64,000 nucleotides of DNA from Apostichopus japonicus (taxonomy: Eukaryota > Echinodermata > Holothuroidea > Aspidochirotida > Stichopodidae), in contig NC_092572.1 of NCBI RefSeq assembly GCF_037975245.1, forward strand, positions 32,151,989 to 32,215,988, given 5' to 3'. Positions 1 through 13,387 of the stretch are shown here, in pieces; within the stretch, counting starts at the first letter, position 1, and each line of letters starts with the position of its first letter. The notes under the pieces were generated by a model. That model did not search any database, was not told the origin of the DNA, and was given only the letters and a program-made list of their open reading frames with translations. The position numbers were made by a program, and so were the translations under genes.

Positions 1-714
1 AAAGTTAGTTTTGTTACAACAAATATTTATGGCACTACATTTTTGGGACACAAATTATCTAAATCTGGATAAACGACAAATATCTCCCTAATCATGAGCA
101 GTCACGTGATTGTGACAACATATCTAGATATCTTAGTTAGTTGCAGGGTATCCAATAATTTTTGGAATATTTCACAGTTTGGTCAATTTACAACCTTTGA
201 CGTCAAAGGCAGCTTTACTTGGAAGACTAACTTCTCCTAACATCCCAGAGAAAAACGAAGAAAATGAACATAACCAGTTAAAACCAGGGAGCTTGCTACA
301 AAGACAAATATACAAGGACAGCTACAGTAAGCTACAGGGTCGGCTAAACATACTGTTTATACAGCTGTAGGTGCTATGATGAACACTTGCTTCGAAATTA
401 AATGAACATAAACAAGAAAGGTGCAACATGATTGACAACATTGTACGGTTTCATATTTAATGTACATCGAGACGGTGAAGTAAAAGCGGAATATGTTCAT
501 TAAATTCCTTTAGGAGAACAACTTAATTGATTAAGATATTTGTCTATGTCATTGATTTCTACTACAGCTAAGTTCTGTTTCAGTAGAATAATACCAATGT
601 TTCACGAGGATTTGTAGTGGTATGTTGGAAACGTTAAGCAATGTCGGTTATGTCAATTATGTTGTTTCAAAGTTATTCACGCTACCAGTATTCTACTAAA
701 TATTGAAATGCTGT
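1..714. other. Left flank, no gene recognised
   Basis: AT-rich DNA without a convincing coding region. The only open stretch (179-370, 63 codons) has no recognisable domain and no splice or codon signature, so I do not call it. Positions 41-146 resemble 2182-2276, a diverged direct repeat listed separately. Confidence 0.6.
41..146 (+). repeat. Diverged direct repeat, copy 1
   Basis: This segment starts with a GGGACACA block and ends with TTAGTTAGTTGCAG. A second copy at 2182-2276 has GGGACACA, a similar AAACGA(C/T)AAA block, AGCAGTC and TTAATTAGTTGCAG in the same order. The similarity is seen by eye with several small indels. It could be an old segmental duplication or two copies of one degraded repeat family. 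Confidence 0.4.
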
Positions 715-1016
715 GGTGCTGTGGCCGAGTGGATAAAGGCGGTGGCATTTGAAGCAATGAGGCTTAGCAATCGGGAGGTTCGGGGTTCGATTCCATGCCG
801 GGTCATAGTATGAAGGGTTTTTCATTCAAGAGCAATCTACGGTTTTCCCATCTGAAATGACTTTCTAAATGAAAAGATTTCCAATTTGAGTTAAATTGTT
901 GAATTGGAAGCCACCCGACGTGTATGTTGTATCCATAAGCCCTTGCGGGTTTCTCCCACATTTTTGGTCGCTTAAGCGTCGTAAAAATAGCTGCTGATTA
1001 ATATTTATTTATTTAT
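715..1016 (+). mobile_element. tRNA-derived SINE-like element
   Basis: The 5' part looks like a class II (Ser/Leu-type) tRNA. It has a perfect A box TGGCCGAGTGG at 722-732 and a perfect B box GGTTCGATTCC at 784-794, at a spacing that fits a tRNA with a long variable arm. The 7-nt acceptor 5' strand (715-721) does not pair with the bases after the T arm, and the T stem has mismatches, so this is not a working tRNA gene. About 220 bp of non-tRNA body follow, ending near 1000-1016 in an ATTT-rich tail. Internal Pol III promoter, unrelated body and simple tail are the SINE layout. No clear target-site duplication was found, and the 3' limit is approximate. The family is not recognised. Confidence 0.6.
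722..794 (+). promoter_or_regulatory. Internal RNA polymerase III promoter (A and B boxes)
   Basis: A box at 722-732 and B box at 784-794 both match the eukaryotic tRNA consensus exactly. They would drive Pol III transcription of the SINE-like element. Confidence 0.55.
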
Positions 1017-2429
1017 GCTCGGTTGTTAATTATCATACCGATGCTCGTGAATTATTTACAGAATTTTATCTCAAAAAATTATATTTTAAAGATATGTACT
1101 TTGGTTCACTTCCAGATTTTTAAAAGTTTGTTTCTACGTTTGGAATAAACTTGATACAAAAGTTAACGTAAGTTGTTCCTCTATTATTTGTCGCCCTCAA
1201 CCCTCCACCCAATCCTAGACAATAATGATAGGTAATGAATGAGGCTGTAAAGTCCAGGTGTGGCAATATAATTTATCCTTAACAATTGAAGATAATTATC
1301 AAGATACAATAAACAATTAGCCGATGATAAGTTATGAATATTAGTTGGATCAAATCCACTCTACCCCAACCCCCCCCCCCCCTTCGGATCCTGACAACTT
1401 CAAAATCGTCTAATGTATGTATGTATGAATGTATGTGTCTGTTCAAAACACGCGGGGAAATAATACGAATATTTGTGTAATATTCATATTTTATCAAGTG
1501 ATTGCATATGTTTGGTTACATGCATGGTATCCGTACAACAGAACAACGAAGCGGGTTAGTAGAGCTACTGTACATGTATTACTATACAGAGTTTCTTCCT
1601 ATTTTCTAATTTATTCCAATTTCACACGAATGCAATAATCACCACCACCCGCCCCTCAAAAAGAAAAAAAAAAGGAAAAAAGGAGTATTATATCGGAATC
1701 CTTGAAATGTCAGTAATTAAAATAGCTTCTCTTCCCTTCATATACAGTATATCCAAATGATCAAGATAATGGCAAGCATTACCATTCAGAAGAACATACC
1801 AGAGTTTATTAGTTTCAAATAAAACCAGACCCGTCCTTTCATTAATATCTAAGCCTGATTGGACCCACACACTTATGTCAGTCACGTATACACTAATATG
1901 GATAAATAATAATTTAAGCAAGTGATCCTGCAAAACCCCTGAAGAATTTAAAGGAACAAAGTTAATTTATTAGAAAGATTTAATTTCAAAGGAAGAATAT
2001 CATATTGGATATTTGTATTGTTTTTGATACAATCTGCTGGTAGCAAACTTAGCGGCAAAATGAAAGATAAGGTCCTTGAAATCATAATGTTACTTTATTT
2101 CCCTAAAATCACACGGGCAAAGATGAGAGTAGGAAGAGATTTAAAGGTTTGGAAACAAACAAATAAAACATGACAATAAATTTGTGGGACACAGTATTGT
2201 CTGATTATGATTAAACGATAAACAACTCACTGGTAAGTATAGCAGTCGAGTTATCAGATCTCTTAATTAGTTGCAGTTATGTGTGAATATTATATGTATT
2301 GGTCATAGATATATCCAATTACGTAACATGCAATTTTATTTAATTTTATTAAACCGTCTACCCAGTGACTTAATTCTTCACTTAATTTGAGTTAAACAAT
2401 GCGAGAATATAGAAACCAACTTAAAATAA
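1017..2429. other. Unannotated flank with simple-sequence runs
   Basis: No gene is supported here. The stretch contains a run of 13 C at 1370-1382, a short TATG-rich microsatellite around 1411-1436 and a purine-rich run near 1658-1685. Three short open stretches of 69-81 codons show no domain. The second copy of the diverged direct repeat lies at 2182-2276. Confidence 0.6.
2182..2276 (+). repeat. Diverged direct repeat, copy 2
   Basis: Partner of 41-146, with the same ordered blocks and the same GTTGCAG end. The copies lie about 2.1 kb apart in direct orientation, with the SINE-like element between them. Confidence 0.4.
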
Positions 2430-3024
2430 TGTTACGTGACCGTTCTCATACTTAATTTGGAGAACAGATCACGTGGCATAAAACCGAGAACACAAGGATG
2501 GAAGTAAGTTTAAAGCATTTAATAAGCTATTTACATGGCAGAACAAAGTATAAATATGAACATAATACATAACTATAGTTTCTTAATTCAATTAACGTCT
2601 TTCTCGACTTGGAGAGCCGGGGGAGAGTTTCTGCTTATTTCTTGAGTTACCTTAGTGCTAGGCGGATAGTGTCCAGGTTTGCGTTAGAAATAGTTCGGCT
2701 GGATGTAAATAAAGTTCAGGTAGAGCGACGAGAATCCGTTAGAGTGAGTAGGTCGGAGTTCCAACAAAAGTATAGAGTTAAATATATACTGTGTTTTAAA
2801 TGGGCACAGTAATCAAGCCAAGGAACCATCAGAGGTGTGGCGACAACCTTTGAACGGAACGAAGGGAGAAAACGGAGAGGGCGCTCAATCGGGCGTCTGC
2901 GGCTTTTATACCCGGAGTGTAAAGGGATGTTCCAGTAGACTATGAATATTCACGAAGTCTGCGAAACACTTTGTTGGCGAGTTCCAGTTATGTAGAATGC
3001 GTGAGCGCATCTGGGATCGTAACA
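2430..3024 (-). mobile_element. Candidate solo LTR, Gypsy-type, minus strand
   Basis: The 595-bp segment begins with TGTTACG and ends with its exact reverse complement CGTAACA, the TG...CA ends expected of an LTR. On the minus strand a TATAAAAG box lies at 2910-2903, about 114 bp from the 5' end, inside a locally GC-richer promoter-like stretch. An ATTAAA poly(A)-like signal sits at 2523-2518. No gag-pol internal region is adjacent, so a solo LTR is the simplest reading. The immediate flanks (AATAA on the left, ATCGG on the right) do not form a target-site duplication, which weakens the call. The Gypsy label rests on the style of the terminal motif. Confidence 0.5.
2903..2910 (-). promoter_or_regulatory. 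TATA box of the candidate LTR
   Basis: TATAAAAG on the minus strand, placed where an LTR U3 promoter would be. Confidence 0.45.
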
Positions 3025-6000
3025 ATCGGAAGACTCGAAGACTTGAATGGTAACTTATGTTACGTAATAGGGTAGGTGAATAAGTGGGTTACCTAACAGT
3101 ACCGCAAATTTGATTTATCGGTATCGCACAATCGATTGATCGGTACCGCACAATCGATTTATCGGTACCGCACGTTCGATTATCGGTCCCGCACAATCGA
3201 TTTATCGGTACAGCACTTTCGATTTATCGGTACCGCACATTCGAAATATCGGTATCGTAAATTCAATTTATCGGTATCTCACATTCGATTTGTCGGTATC
3301 GCACATTCGACTTATCGGTACCGCACAATCGATTTATCGGTACCGCACATTCGATTTATCGGTATCGCACATTCGATTGATCGGTATCGAATGTTTGATT
3401 TATCGGTATCACACGTTCTATTTATCGGTACAACACATCGGATTTATCGGTACCGCACATTCGATTTATCGGTATCGCACATTCGATTGATCGGTATCGA
3501 ACGTTTGATTTATCGGTATCGCACGTTCTATTTATCGGTATCGCACGTTTGATTTTTCGGTACCGCACAATCGATTTATCGGTACCGTAGATTCCATTTA
3601 TCGGTATCGCATATTCGATTTATCGGTACCGCACAATCGATTTATCGGTACCGCACATTCGATTTATCGGTATCGCACATTCGAGTTATCGGTACCGCAC
3701 ATTAGAAATATCGGTACCGCAAATTCGATTTATCGGTACCGCACAATCGATTTATCAGTACCGCACATTCGATTTTCGGTATCGCACGTTCGATTTATAG
3801 GCACCGCACTTTCGATTTATCGGTACCACATATCAATTAATCGGTATCACACATTCGATTTATCGGTACTGCACAATCGATTTATCGGTACCGCATATCG
3901 ATTAATCGGTATCGCACATTCGATTTATCGGTACCGCACAATCGATTGATCGGTACCGCACATTCGATTTATCGGTATCGCACATTCGATTTATTGGTAT
4001 CGCACATTCGATTTATCGGTACGACACATTATTTTTAATCGGTACCGCACATTCCATTTATCGGTATCGCACATTCGACTTATCGGTATGGCACATTCGA
4101 TTTATCGGTACCGCACATTCGATTAATTGGAACCGCTCATTCGATTTATCGGTATCGCACAGTCGATTAATCGGTATCGCACATTCGATTTATCGGTATC
4201 GCACGTTCGATTTATCGGTACCGCACATTCGATTTATCGGTACCGCACATTCGATTTATCGGTATCGCAATTCGACTATTCGGTATCTCACATTCGATTA
4301 ATTGGAACCGCTCATTCGATTAATTGGAACCGCTCATTCGATTTATCGGTATCGTACGTTCGATTTATCGGTATCGCACATTCGATTGATCGGTATCGCA
4401 CATTCTATTCATAGGTATCGTAAATTCGATTTATCGGTACCGCAAATTTGATTTATCGGTATCACACATTCTATTTATCGGTATCGCACATTCGACTTAT
4501 CGGTATCGCATAATCGATATATCGGTACCGCACATTCGATTAATTGGAACCGCTCATTCGATTTATCGGTATCGCACATTCTATTCACCGGTATCGCACG
4601 TTCGATTTATCTGTATCGCACGTTCGATTTATTGGTATCGCACGTTCGATTTATCGGTACCGCACGTTCGGTTTATCGGTACCGCACATTCGATTTATCG
4701 GTAACGCAATTCGATTAAGGGGTATCGCACATTCGATCTATCGGTATCGCACATTCTATTCACCGGTATCGCACGTTCGATTTATCTGTATCGCACGTTC
4801 GATTTATTGGTATCGCACGTTCGATTTATCGGTACCGCACGTTCGGTTTATCGGTACCGCACATTCGATTTATCGGTAACGCAATTCGATTAAGGGGTAT
4901 CGCACATTCGATCTATCGGTATCGCACATTCGATTTATCGGTCCCGCACAATCAATTTATCGGTACCGCACATTCGATTTATCGGTATCGCACATTCGAT
5001 TGATCGGTATCGTACAATCGATTTATCGTTACCGCACAATCGATTTATCGGTACCGCACATTCGATTTATCGGTCCCGCAAAATCGATTTATCGGTACAG
5101 CCATTTTGATTTATCGGTACCGAACATTCGATAAATTGGTATCGCACGTTCGATTTATCGGTACCGCACGTTCGGTTTATCGGTACCGCACATTCGATTT
5201 ATTGGTAACGCAATTCGATTAAGGGGTATCGCACGTTCGATTTATCGGTATGGCCGTTCGATTTATCGGTACCGCACAATCAATTTATCGGTACCGCACA
5301 TTCGATTTATCGGTATCACACAATCAATTTATCGGTACCGCACATTCGATTTATCGGTATCGCACATTCGATTTATCGGTACAGCACTTTCGATTTATCG
5401 GTACCGCACATTCGAAATATCGGTATCATAAATTCAATTTATCGGTATCTCACATTCGATTTGTCGGTATCGCACATTCGACTTATCGGTCCCGCACAAT
5501 CGATTTATCGGTACCGCACATTCGATTTATCGGTATCGCACATTCGATTTATCGGTCCCGCACAATCAATTTATCGGTACCGCACATTCGATTTATCGGT
5601 CCCGCACAATCAATTTATCGGTACCGCACATTCGATTTATCGGTATCGCACCTTCGATTTATCGGTACCGCACAATCGATTTATCAGTACCGCACATTCG
5701 ATTTTCGGTATCGCACGTTCGATTTATAGGCACCGCACTTTCGATTTATCGGTACCACATATCAATTAATCGGTATCACACATTCGATTTATCGGTACTG
5801 CACAATCGATTTATCGGTACCGCATATCGATTAATCGGTATCGCACATTCGATTTATCGGTACCGCACATTCGATTAATTGGAACCGCTCATTCGATTTA
5901 TCGGTATCGCACAGTCGATTAATCGGTATCGCACATTCGATTTATCGGTATCGCACGTTCGATTTATCGGTACCGCACATTCGATTTATCGGTACCGCAC

Positions 6001-7632
6001 ATTCGATTTATCGGTATCGCAATTCGATTAATCGGTATCTCACATTCGATTAATTGGAACCGCTCATTCGATTTATCGGTATCGCACATTCTATTCACCG
6101 GTATCGCACGTTCGATTTATCTGTATCGCACGTTCGATTTATTGGTATCGCACGTTCGATTTATCGGTACCGCACGTTCGGTTTATCGGTACCACACATT
6201 TGATTTATCGGTAACGCAATTCGATTAAGGGGTATCGCACATCCGATTTATCGGTATCGCACATTCGATTTATCGGTCCCGCTCAATCAATTTATCGGTA
6301 CCGCACATTCGATTTATCGGTATCGCACATTCGAATGATCGGTATCGTACAATCGATTTATCGTTACCGCACAATCGATTTATCGGTATCGCACATTCGA
6401 TTTATCGGTATCGCACATTCGATTTATCGGTCCCGTACAATCAATTTATCGGTACCGCACATTCGATTTATCGGTACCCCACATTCGATTTATCGGTACA
6501 GCCATTTCGATTTATCGGTACCGAACATTCGATAAATTGGTATCGCACGTTCGATTTATCGGTACCGCACGTTCGGTTACGGTACTGCACAATCGATTTA
6601 TCGGTACCGCATATCGATTAATCGGTATCGCACATTCGATTTATTTGTACCGCACAATCGATGTATCGGTACCGCACAATCGATTTATCGGTATCGCACA
6701 TTCGATTTATTGGTATCGCACATTCGATTTATCGGTACGACACATTATTTTTATCGGTACCGCACATTCCATTTATCGGTATCGCACATTCGACTTATCG
6801 GTATGGCACATTCGATTTATCGGTACCGCACATTCGATTAATTGGAACCGCTCATTCGATTTATCGGTATCGCACAGTCGATTAATCGGTATCGCACATT
6901 CGATTTATCGGTATCGCACGTTCGATTTATCGGTATCGAACATTCGATTAATCGGTATCTCACATTCGATTAATTGGAACCGCTCATTCGATTTATCGGT
7001 ATCGCACATTCTATTCACCGGTATCGCACGTTCGATTTATCTGTATCGCACGTTCGATTTATTGGTATCGCACGTTCGATTTATCGGTACCGCACGTTCG
7101 GTTTATCGGTACCACACATTCGATTTATCGGTAACGCAATTCGATTAAGGGGTATCGCACATCCGATTTATCGGTATCGCACATTCGATTTATCGGTCCC
7201 GCACAATCAATTTATCGGTACCGCACATTCGATTTATCGGTATCGCACATTCGATTGATCGGTATCGTACAATCGATTTATCGTTACCGCACAATCGATT
7301 TATCGGTACCCCACATTCGATTTATCGGTACAGCCATTTTGATTTATCGGTACCGAACATTCGATAAATTGGTATCGCACGTTCGGTTTATCGGTACCGC
7401 ATATTCGATTTATTGGTAACGCAATTCGATTAAGGGGTATCGCACATTCGATTTATCGGTATCGCACATTCGATTTATCGGTCCTGCACAATCAATTTAT
7501 CGGTACCGCACATTCGATTTATCGGTATCGCACAATCAATTTATCGGTACCGCACATTCGACTTATCGGTACCGCACAATCGATTTATCGGTATCGCACA
7601 TTCGATTTATCGGTATCGCACATTCGATTTAT

Positions 7633-9869
7633 CGGTCCCGTACAATCAATTTATCGGTACCGCACATTCGATTTATCGGTATCGCACATTCGATTTATCG
7701 GTACAGCCCTTTCGATTTATCGGTACCGCACATTCGAAATATCGGTATCGTAAATTCAATTTATCGGTATCTCACATTCGATTTGTCGGTATCGCACATT
7801 CGACTTATCGGTACCGCACAATCGATTTATCGGTACCGCACATTCGATTTATCGGTATCGCATATTCGATTGATCGGTATCGAATGTTTGATTTATCGGT
7901 ATCACACGTTCTATTTATCGGTACAACACATCGGATTTATCGGTACCGCACATTCTATTTATCGGTACCGCACATTCGATTTATCGATACCGCATATCGA
8001 TTAATCGATATCGGACATTCAATTTATCGGTACGGCACAATCGATTTATCGGTATCGCACATTCGATTTATCGGTACCGCACATTCGATTAATCGGTACA
8101 GCACTTTCGATTTATCGGTATGCACATTCGATTTATCGGTCCCGCACATTCGATTTATCGGTACGGCACATTTGATTGATCGGTATCGCACATTCTATTC
8201 ATAGGTATCGTAAATTCGATATATCGGTACCGCAAATTTGATTGATCGGTATCGCACATTCGACTTATCGGTGTCGCATAATCGATTGATCGGTACCGCA
8301 TATCTATTAATCGGTATCGCACATTCGATTGATCGGTATCGCACATTCGATATATCGGTACGACACATTCGATTTATCGGTACCGCACATTCTATTTATC
8401 GGTATCGCACATTCGACTTATCCATGTCGCATAATCGATTGATCGGTATCGCACGTTCGATTTATCGGTACCGCACAATCGATATATCGGTACCGCATAT
8501 ACGATAAATCGGTACCGCACAATCGAATTATCGGTAGCGCACATTCTATTTATCGGTATCGCACATTCGACTTTTCGGTGTCGCATAATCGATTGATCGG
8601 TACCGCACTTTCGATTTATCGGTATCGTATATTCGATTTATCGGTATCGCACATTCCATTAATCGGTATCGCATGTTCGATTCATCGGTATCGCACGTTC
8701 GATTTATCGGTACCGCACAATCGATATATCGGTAACGCATATACGATAAATCGGTACCGCACAATCGAATTATCGGTAGCGCACATTCGATTTATCGGTA
8801 CAGCACATTCGGTTAATGGGTATCGCACATTCGATTTATCGGTATCGCATGATCGATTTATAGTTATCGCATATTCGATTTATCGGTAACGCAGATTCGA
8901 TTAATCGGTATCGCACATTCGATTTATCGGTATCGCATGATCGATTTATAGTTATCGCATATTCGATTTATCGGTAACGCAGATTCGATTAATCGGTATC
9001 GCACAAATGTTTTATCGGTATTGCAATTTGATTAATCGGTATCGCAGGTTCGATTTATCGGTACCGCACATTCGATAAATCGGTACAGCACTTTCGATTT
9101 ATCGGTATGCACATTCGATTTATCGGTATCGCACATTCGATTAATTGGTATCGCACGTTCGATTTATCGTTACCGCACTTTCGATTGATCGGTACCGCAT
9201 AATCCATTTATCGTTACAGCACAATCGATTTATCAGTATCGCACATTCGATTAACCGGTATCGCACGTTTGATTTATCGGTATCGCACGATCGATTTATC
9301 GGTTTCGCACGTTCGGTTTTTCGTTACCGCACATTCCATTTATCGGTACCGCACATTCCATTTATCGGTATCGCAATTCTATTAATCGGTATTGCACATT
9401 CGATTTTTCGGTACCGCACATTCGATTTATCGGTATCGTTAATTCATTTTTATCGGTACCGCATTTTCGATTGATCGGTACCGCACAATTGATTTATCGG
9501 TACCGCACAATCGATTTATCGGTACCGCACATTCTATTTATCGGTACCGCACAATCGATTTATCGTTACCGCATTTGATTTCATGGTATCGTAAATTCGA
9601 TTTATCGGTACTGCACTTTCGATTTATCGTTATCGCACATTCTATTTATCGGTACCGCTCTATCGATTTATCGGTACCGCACTATCGATTTATTAGTACC
9701 GCACATTCGATTTATCGGTATCGCACGTTCGATTTATCGGTACCGCAATTTCCATTTATCGGTACCGCACAATCGATTGATCGGTACCGCACATTCGATT
9801 TATCGGTACGGCACATTCGATTAATCGGTATCGTATATTCGATTAATCGGTATCGCACATTCGATTAAT
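7633..9869 (+). repeat. 2,237-bp tandem duplication, copy 1
   Basis: A block of about 100 monomers containing many private variants recurs immediately downstream with a constant offset of 2,237 bp. It starts at the GGTCCCGTACAATCAATT variant near 7,640. Every translated stretch I compared is identical between the two copies, so they are nearly or fully identical. Confidence 0.85.
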
Positions 9870-12106
9870 CGGTCCCGTACAATCAATTTATCGGTACCGC
9901 ACATTCGATTTATCGGTATCGCACATTCGATTTATCGGTACAGCCCTTTCGATTTATCGGTACCGCACATTCGAAATATCGGTATCGTAAATTCAATTTA
10001 TCGGTATCTCACATTCGATTTGTCGGTATCGCACATTCGACTTATCGGTACCGCACAATCGATTTATCGGTACCGCACATTCGATTTATCGGTATCGCAT
10101 ATTCGATTGATCGGTATCGAATGTTTGATTTATCGGTATCACACGTTCTATTTATCGGTACAACACATCGGATTTATCGGTACCGCACATTCTATTTATC
10201 GGTACCGCACATTCGATTTATCGATACCGCATATCGATTAATCGATATCGGACATTCAATTTATCGGTACGGCACAATCGATTTATCGGTATCGCACATT
10301 CGATTTATCGGTACCGCACATTCGATTAATCGGTACAGCACTTTCGATTTATCGGTATGCACATTCGATTTATCGGTCCCGCACATTCGATTTATCGGTA
10401 CGGCACATTTGATTGATCGGTATCGCACATTCTATTCATAGGTATCGTAAATTCGATATATCGGTACCGCAAATTTGATTGATCGGTATCGCACATTCGA
10501 CTTATCGGTGTCGCATAATCGATTGATCGGTACCGCATATCTATTAATCGGTATCGCACATTCGATTGATCGGTATCGCACATTCGATATATCGGTACGA
10601 CACATTCGATTTATCGGTACCGCACATTCTATTTATCGGTATCGCACATTCGACTTATCCATGTCGCATAATCGATTGATCGGTATCGCACGTTCGATTT
10701 ATCGGTACCGCACAATCGATATATCGGTACCGCATATACGATAAATCGGTACCGCACAATCGAATTATCGGTAGCGCACATTCTATTTATCGGTATCGCA
10801 CATTCGACTTTTCGGTGTCGCATAATCGATTGATCGGTACCGCACTTTCGATTTATCGGTATCGTATATTCGATTTATCGGTATCGCACATTCCATTAAT
10901 CGGTATCGCATGTTCGATTCATCGGTATCGCACGTTCGATTTATCGGTACCGCACAATCGATATATCGGTAACGCATATACGATAAATCGGTACCGCACA
11001 ATCGAATTATCGGTAGCGCACATTCGATTTATCGGTACAGCACATTCGGTTAATGGGTATCGCACATTCGATTTATCGGTATCGCATGATCGATTTATAG
11101 TTATCGCATATTCGATTTATCGGTAACGCAGATTCGATTAATCGGTATCGCACATTCGATTTATCGGTATCGCATGATCGATTTATAGTTATCGCATATT
11201 CGATTTATCGGTAACGCAGATTCGATTAATCGGTATCGCACAAATGTTTTATCGGTATTGCAATTTGATTAATCGGTATCGCAGGTTCGATTTATCGGTA
11301 CCGCACATTCGATAAATCGGTACAGCACTTTCGATTTATCGGTATGCACATTCGATTTATCGGTATCGCACATTCGATTAATTGGTATCGCACGTTCGAT
11401 TTATCGTTACCGCACTTTCGATTGATCGGTACCGCATAATCCATTTATCGTTACAGCACAATCGATTTATCAGTATCGCACATTCGATTAACCGGTATCG
11501 CACGTTTGATTTATCGGTATCGCACGATCGATTTATCGGTTTCGCACGTTCGGTTTTTCGTTACCGCACATTCCATTTATCGGTACCGCACATTCCATTT
11601 ATCGGTATCGCAATTCTATTAATCGGTATTGCACATTCGATTTTTCGGTACCGCACATTCGATTTATCGGTATCGTTAATTCATTTTTATCGGTACCGCA
11701 TTTTCGATTGATCGGTACCGCACAATTGATTTATCGGTACCGCACAATCGATTTATCGGTACCGCACATTCTATTTATCGGTACCGCACAATCGATTTAT
11801 CGTTACCGCATTTGATTTCATGGTATCGTAAATTCGATTTATCGGTACTGCACTTTCGATTTATCGTTATCGCACATTCTATTTATCGGTACCGCTCTAT
11901 CGATTTATCGGTACCGCACTATCGATTTATTAGTACCGCACATTCGATTTATCGGTATCGCACGTTCGATTTATCGGTACCGCAATTTCCATTTATCGGT
12001 ACCGCACAATCGATTGATCGGTACCGCACATTCGATTTATCGGTACGGCACATTCGATTAATCGGTATCGTATATTCGATTAATCGGTATCGCACATTCG
12101 ATTAAT
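9870..12106 (+). repeat. 2,237-bp tandem duplication, copy 2
   Basis: Direct neighbour of copy 1 with the same variants in the same order. Similarity ends at about 12,106, where a GGTACCACAATACG variant begins. Identity this high suggests a recent unequal exchange or replication slip, or an assembly artefact. Confidence 0.85.
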
Positions 12107-13370
12107 CGGTACCGCACAATTGATTTATCGGTACCACAATACGAATTAATCGGTCTCGCACATTCGATTTATCGGTACCGCACAATCGATTTATCGGTAC
12201 CGCTTATTCTATAAATCGGTACCGCACTATCGAATTATCGGTACCGCACATTCGATTTATCGGTATCGTTAATTCATTTTTATCGGTATCGCACTTTCGA
12301 TTTATCGTTATCGCACATTCGATTTATCGGTACCACACAATCGAACTATCGGTACCGCACATTCTATTTATCGGTATTCGATTCGATTAATCGGTATCGC
12401 AGGTTCGATTTATCGGTACCGCACTTTCGATTTATCGGTACCGCACAATCGATTGTTCGGTACCGCACATTTGATTTATCGGTACCGCACATTCGATTTA
12501 TCGGTATCGCACATTTGATTTATCGGTACCGCACAATCGATTTATCGGTACCGCACAATCGATTAATCAGTACCGCATAGTCGATTTATCGGTACCGCAT
12601 ATCTATTAATCGGTATCGCACATTCGATTTATCGGTACAGCACAATCGATTTATCGGTACCGCACATTCGATTTATCGGTATCGCATATTCGATTTATTG
12701 GTATCGCACATTCGATTTATCGGTACAATACAGTGGATTTATCGGTACCGCACATTCTATTTATCGGTAACGCACATTCGACTCATTGGTGTCGCATAAT
12801 CGATTTATCGGTACCGCACTTTCGATTAATTGGAACCGCTCATTCGATTTATCGGTATCGCACATTCGATTAACCGGTATCGCATGTTCGATTTATCGGT
12901 ATCGCACATTTGATTTATCGGTATCGCACGTTCGATCTATCGGTACCGCACATTCGATTTATCGGTACCGCACATTCGATTAATCGGTACAGCACTTTCT
13001 ATTTATCGGTATGCACATTCGATATATCGGTATCGCACATTCGATTAATCGGTATCGCACGTTCTATTTATCGTTACCGCACTTTCGATTGATCCTTACC
13101 GCACATTCGATTTATCAGTACCGCACATTCGATTAACCGGTATCGCACGTTTGATTTATCGGTATCGCACATTCGATTAATCGGTATCGCACGTTCTATT
13201 TATCGTTACCGCACTTTCGATTGATCGGTACCGCACATTCGATTTATCAGTACCGCACATTCGATTAACCGGTATCGCACGTTTGATTTATCGGTATCGC
13301 ACAATCGATTTATCGGTACCGCACATTCTATTTATCGGTATCGCACATTTGATTTATCGGTACCTCACAC

Positions 13371-13387
13371 GATAGGCTATATCGTTA
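13371..13387 (+). repeat. Marker variant GATAGGCTATATCGTTA inside the array
   Basis: This 17-base string does not fit the 22-bp consensus. It recurs at 13704-13720, 15815-15831, 17004-17020, 25564-25580 and 27251-27267, each time after TACCTCACAC or TATCTCACAC. It is a useful landmark for block duplications in the left and middle parts and was not seen to the right of 27.3 kb. Confidence 0.8.

Noticed and set aside
715-803. Functional tRNA-Ser/Leu gene
   Set aside because: A and B boxes are perfect, but the acceptor arm does not pair and the T stem is broken. The following body and tail fit a SINE.
2609-2812. 67-codon open frame
   Set aside because: It lies inside the candidate LTR on the opposite strand and has no domain.
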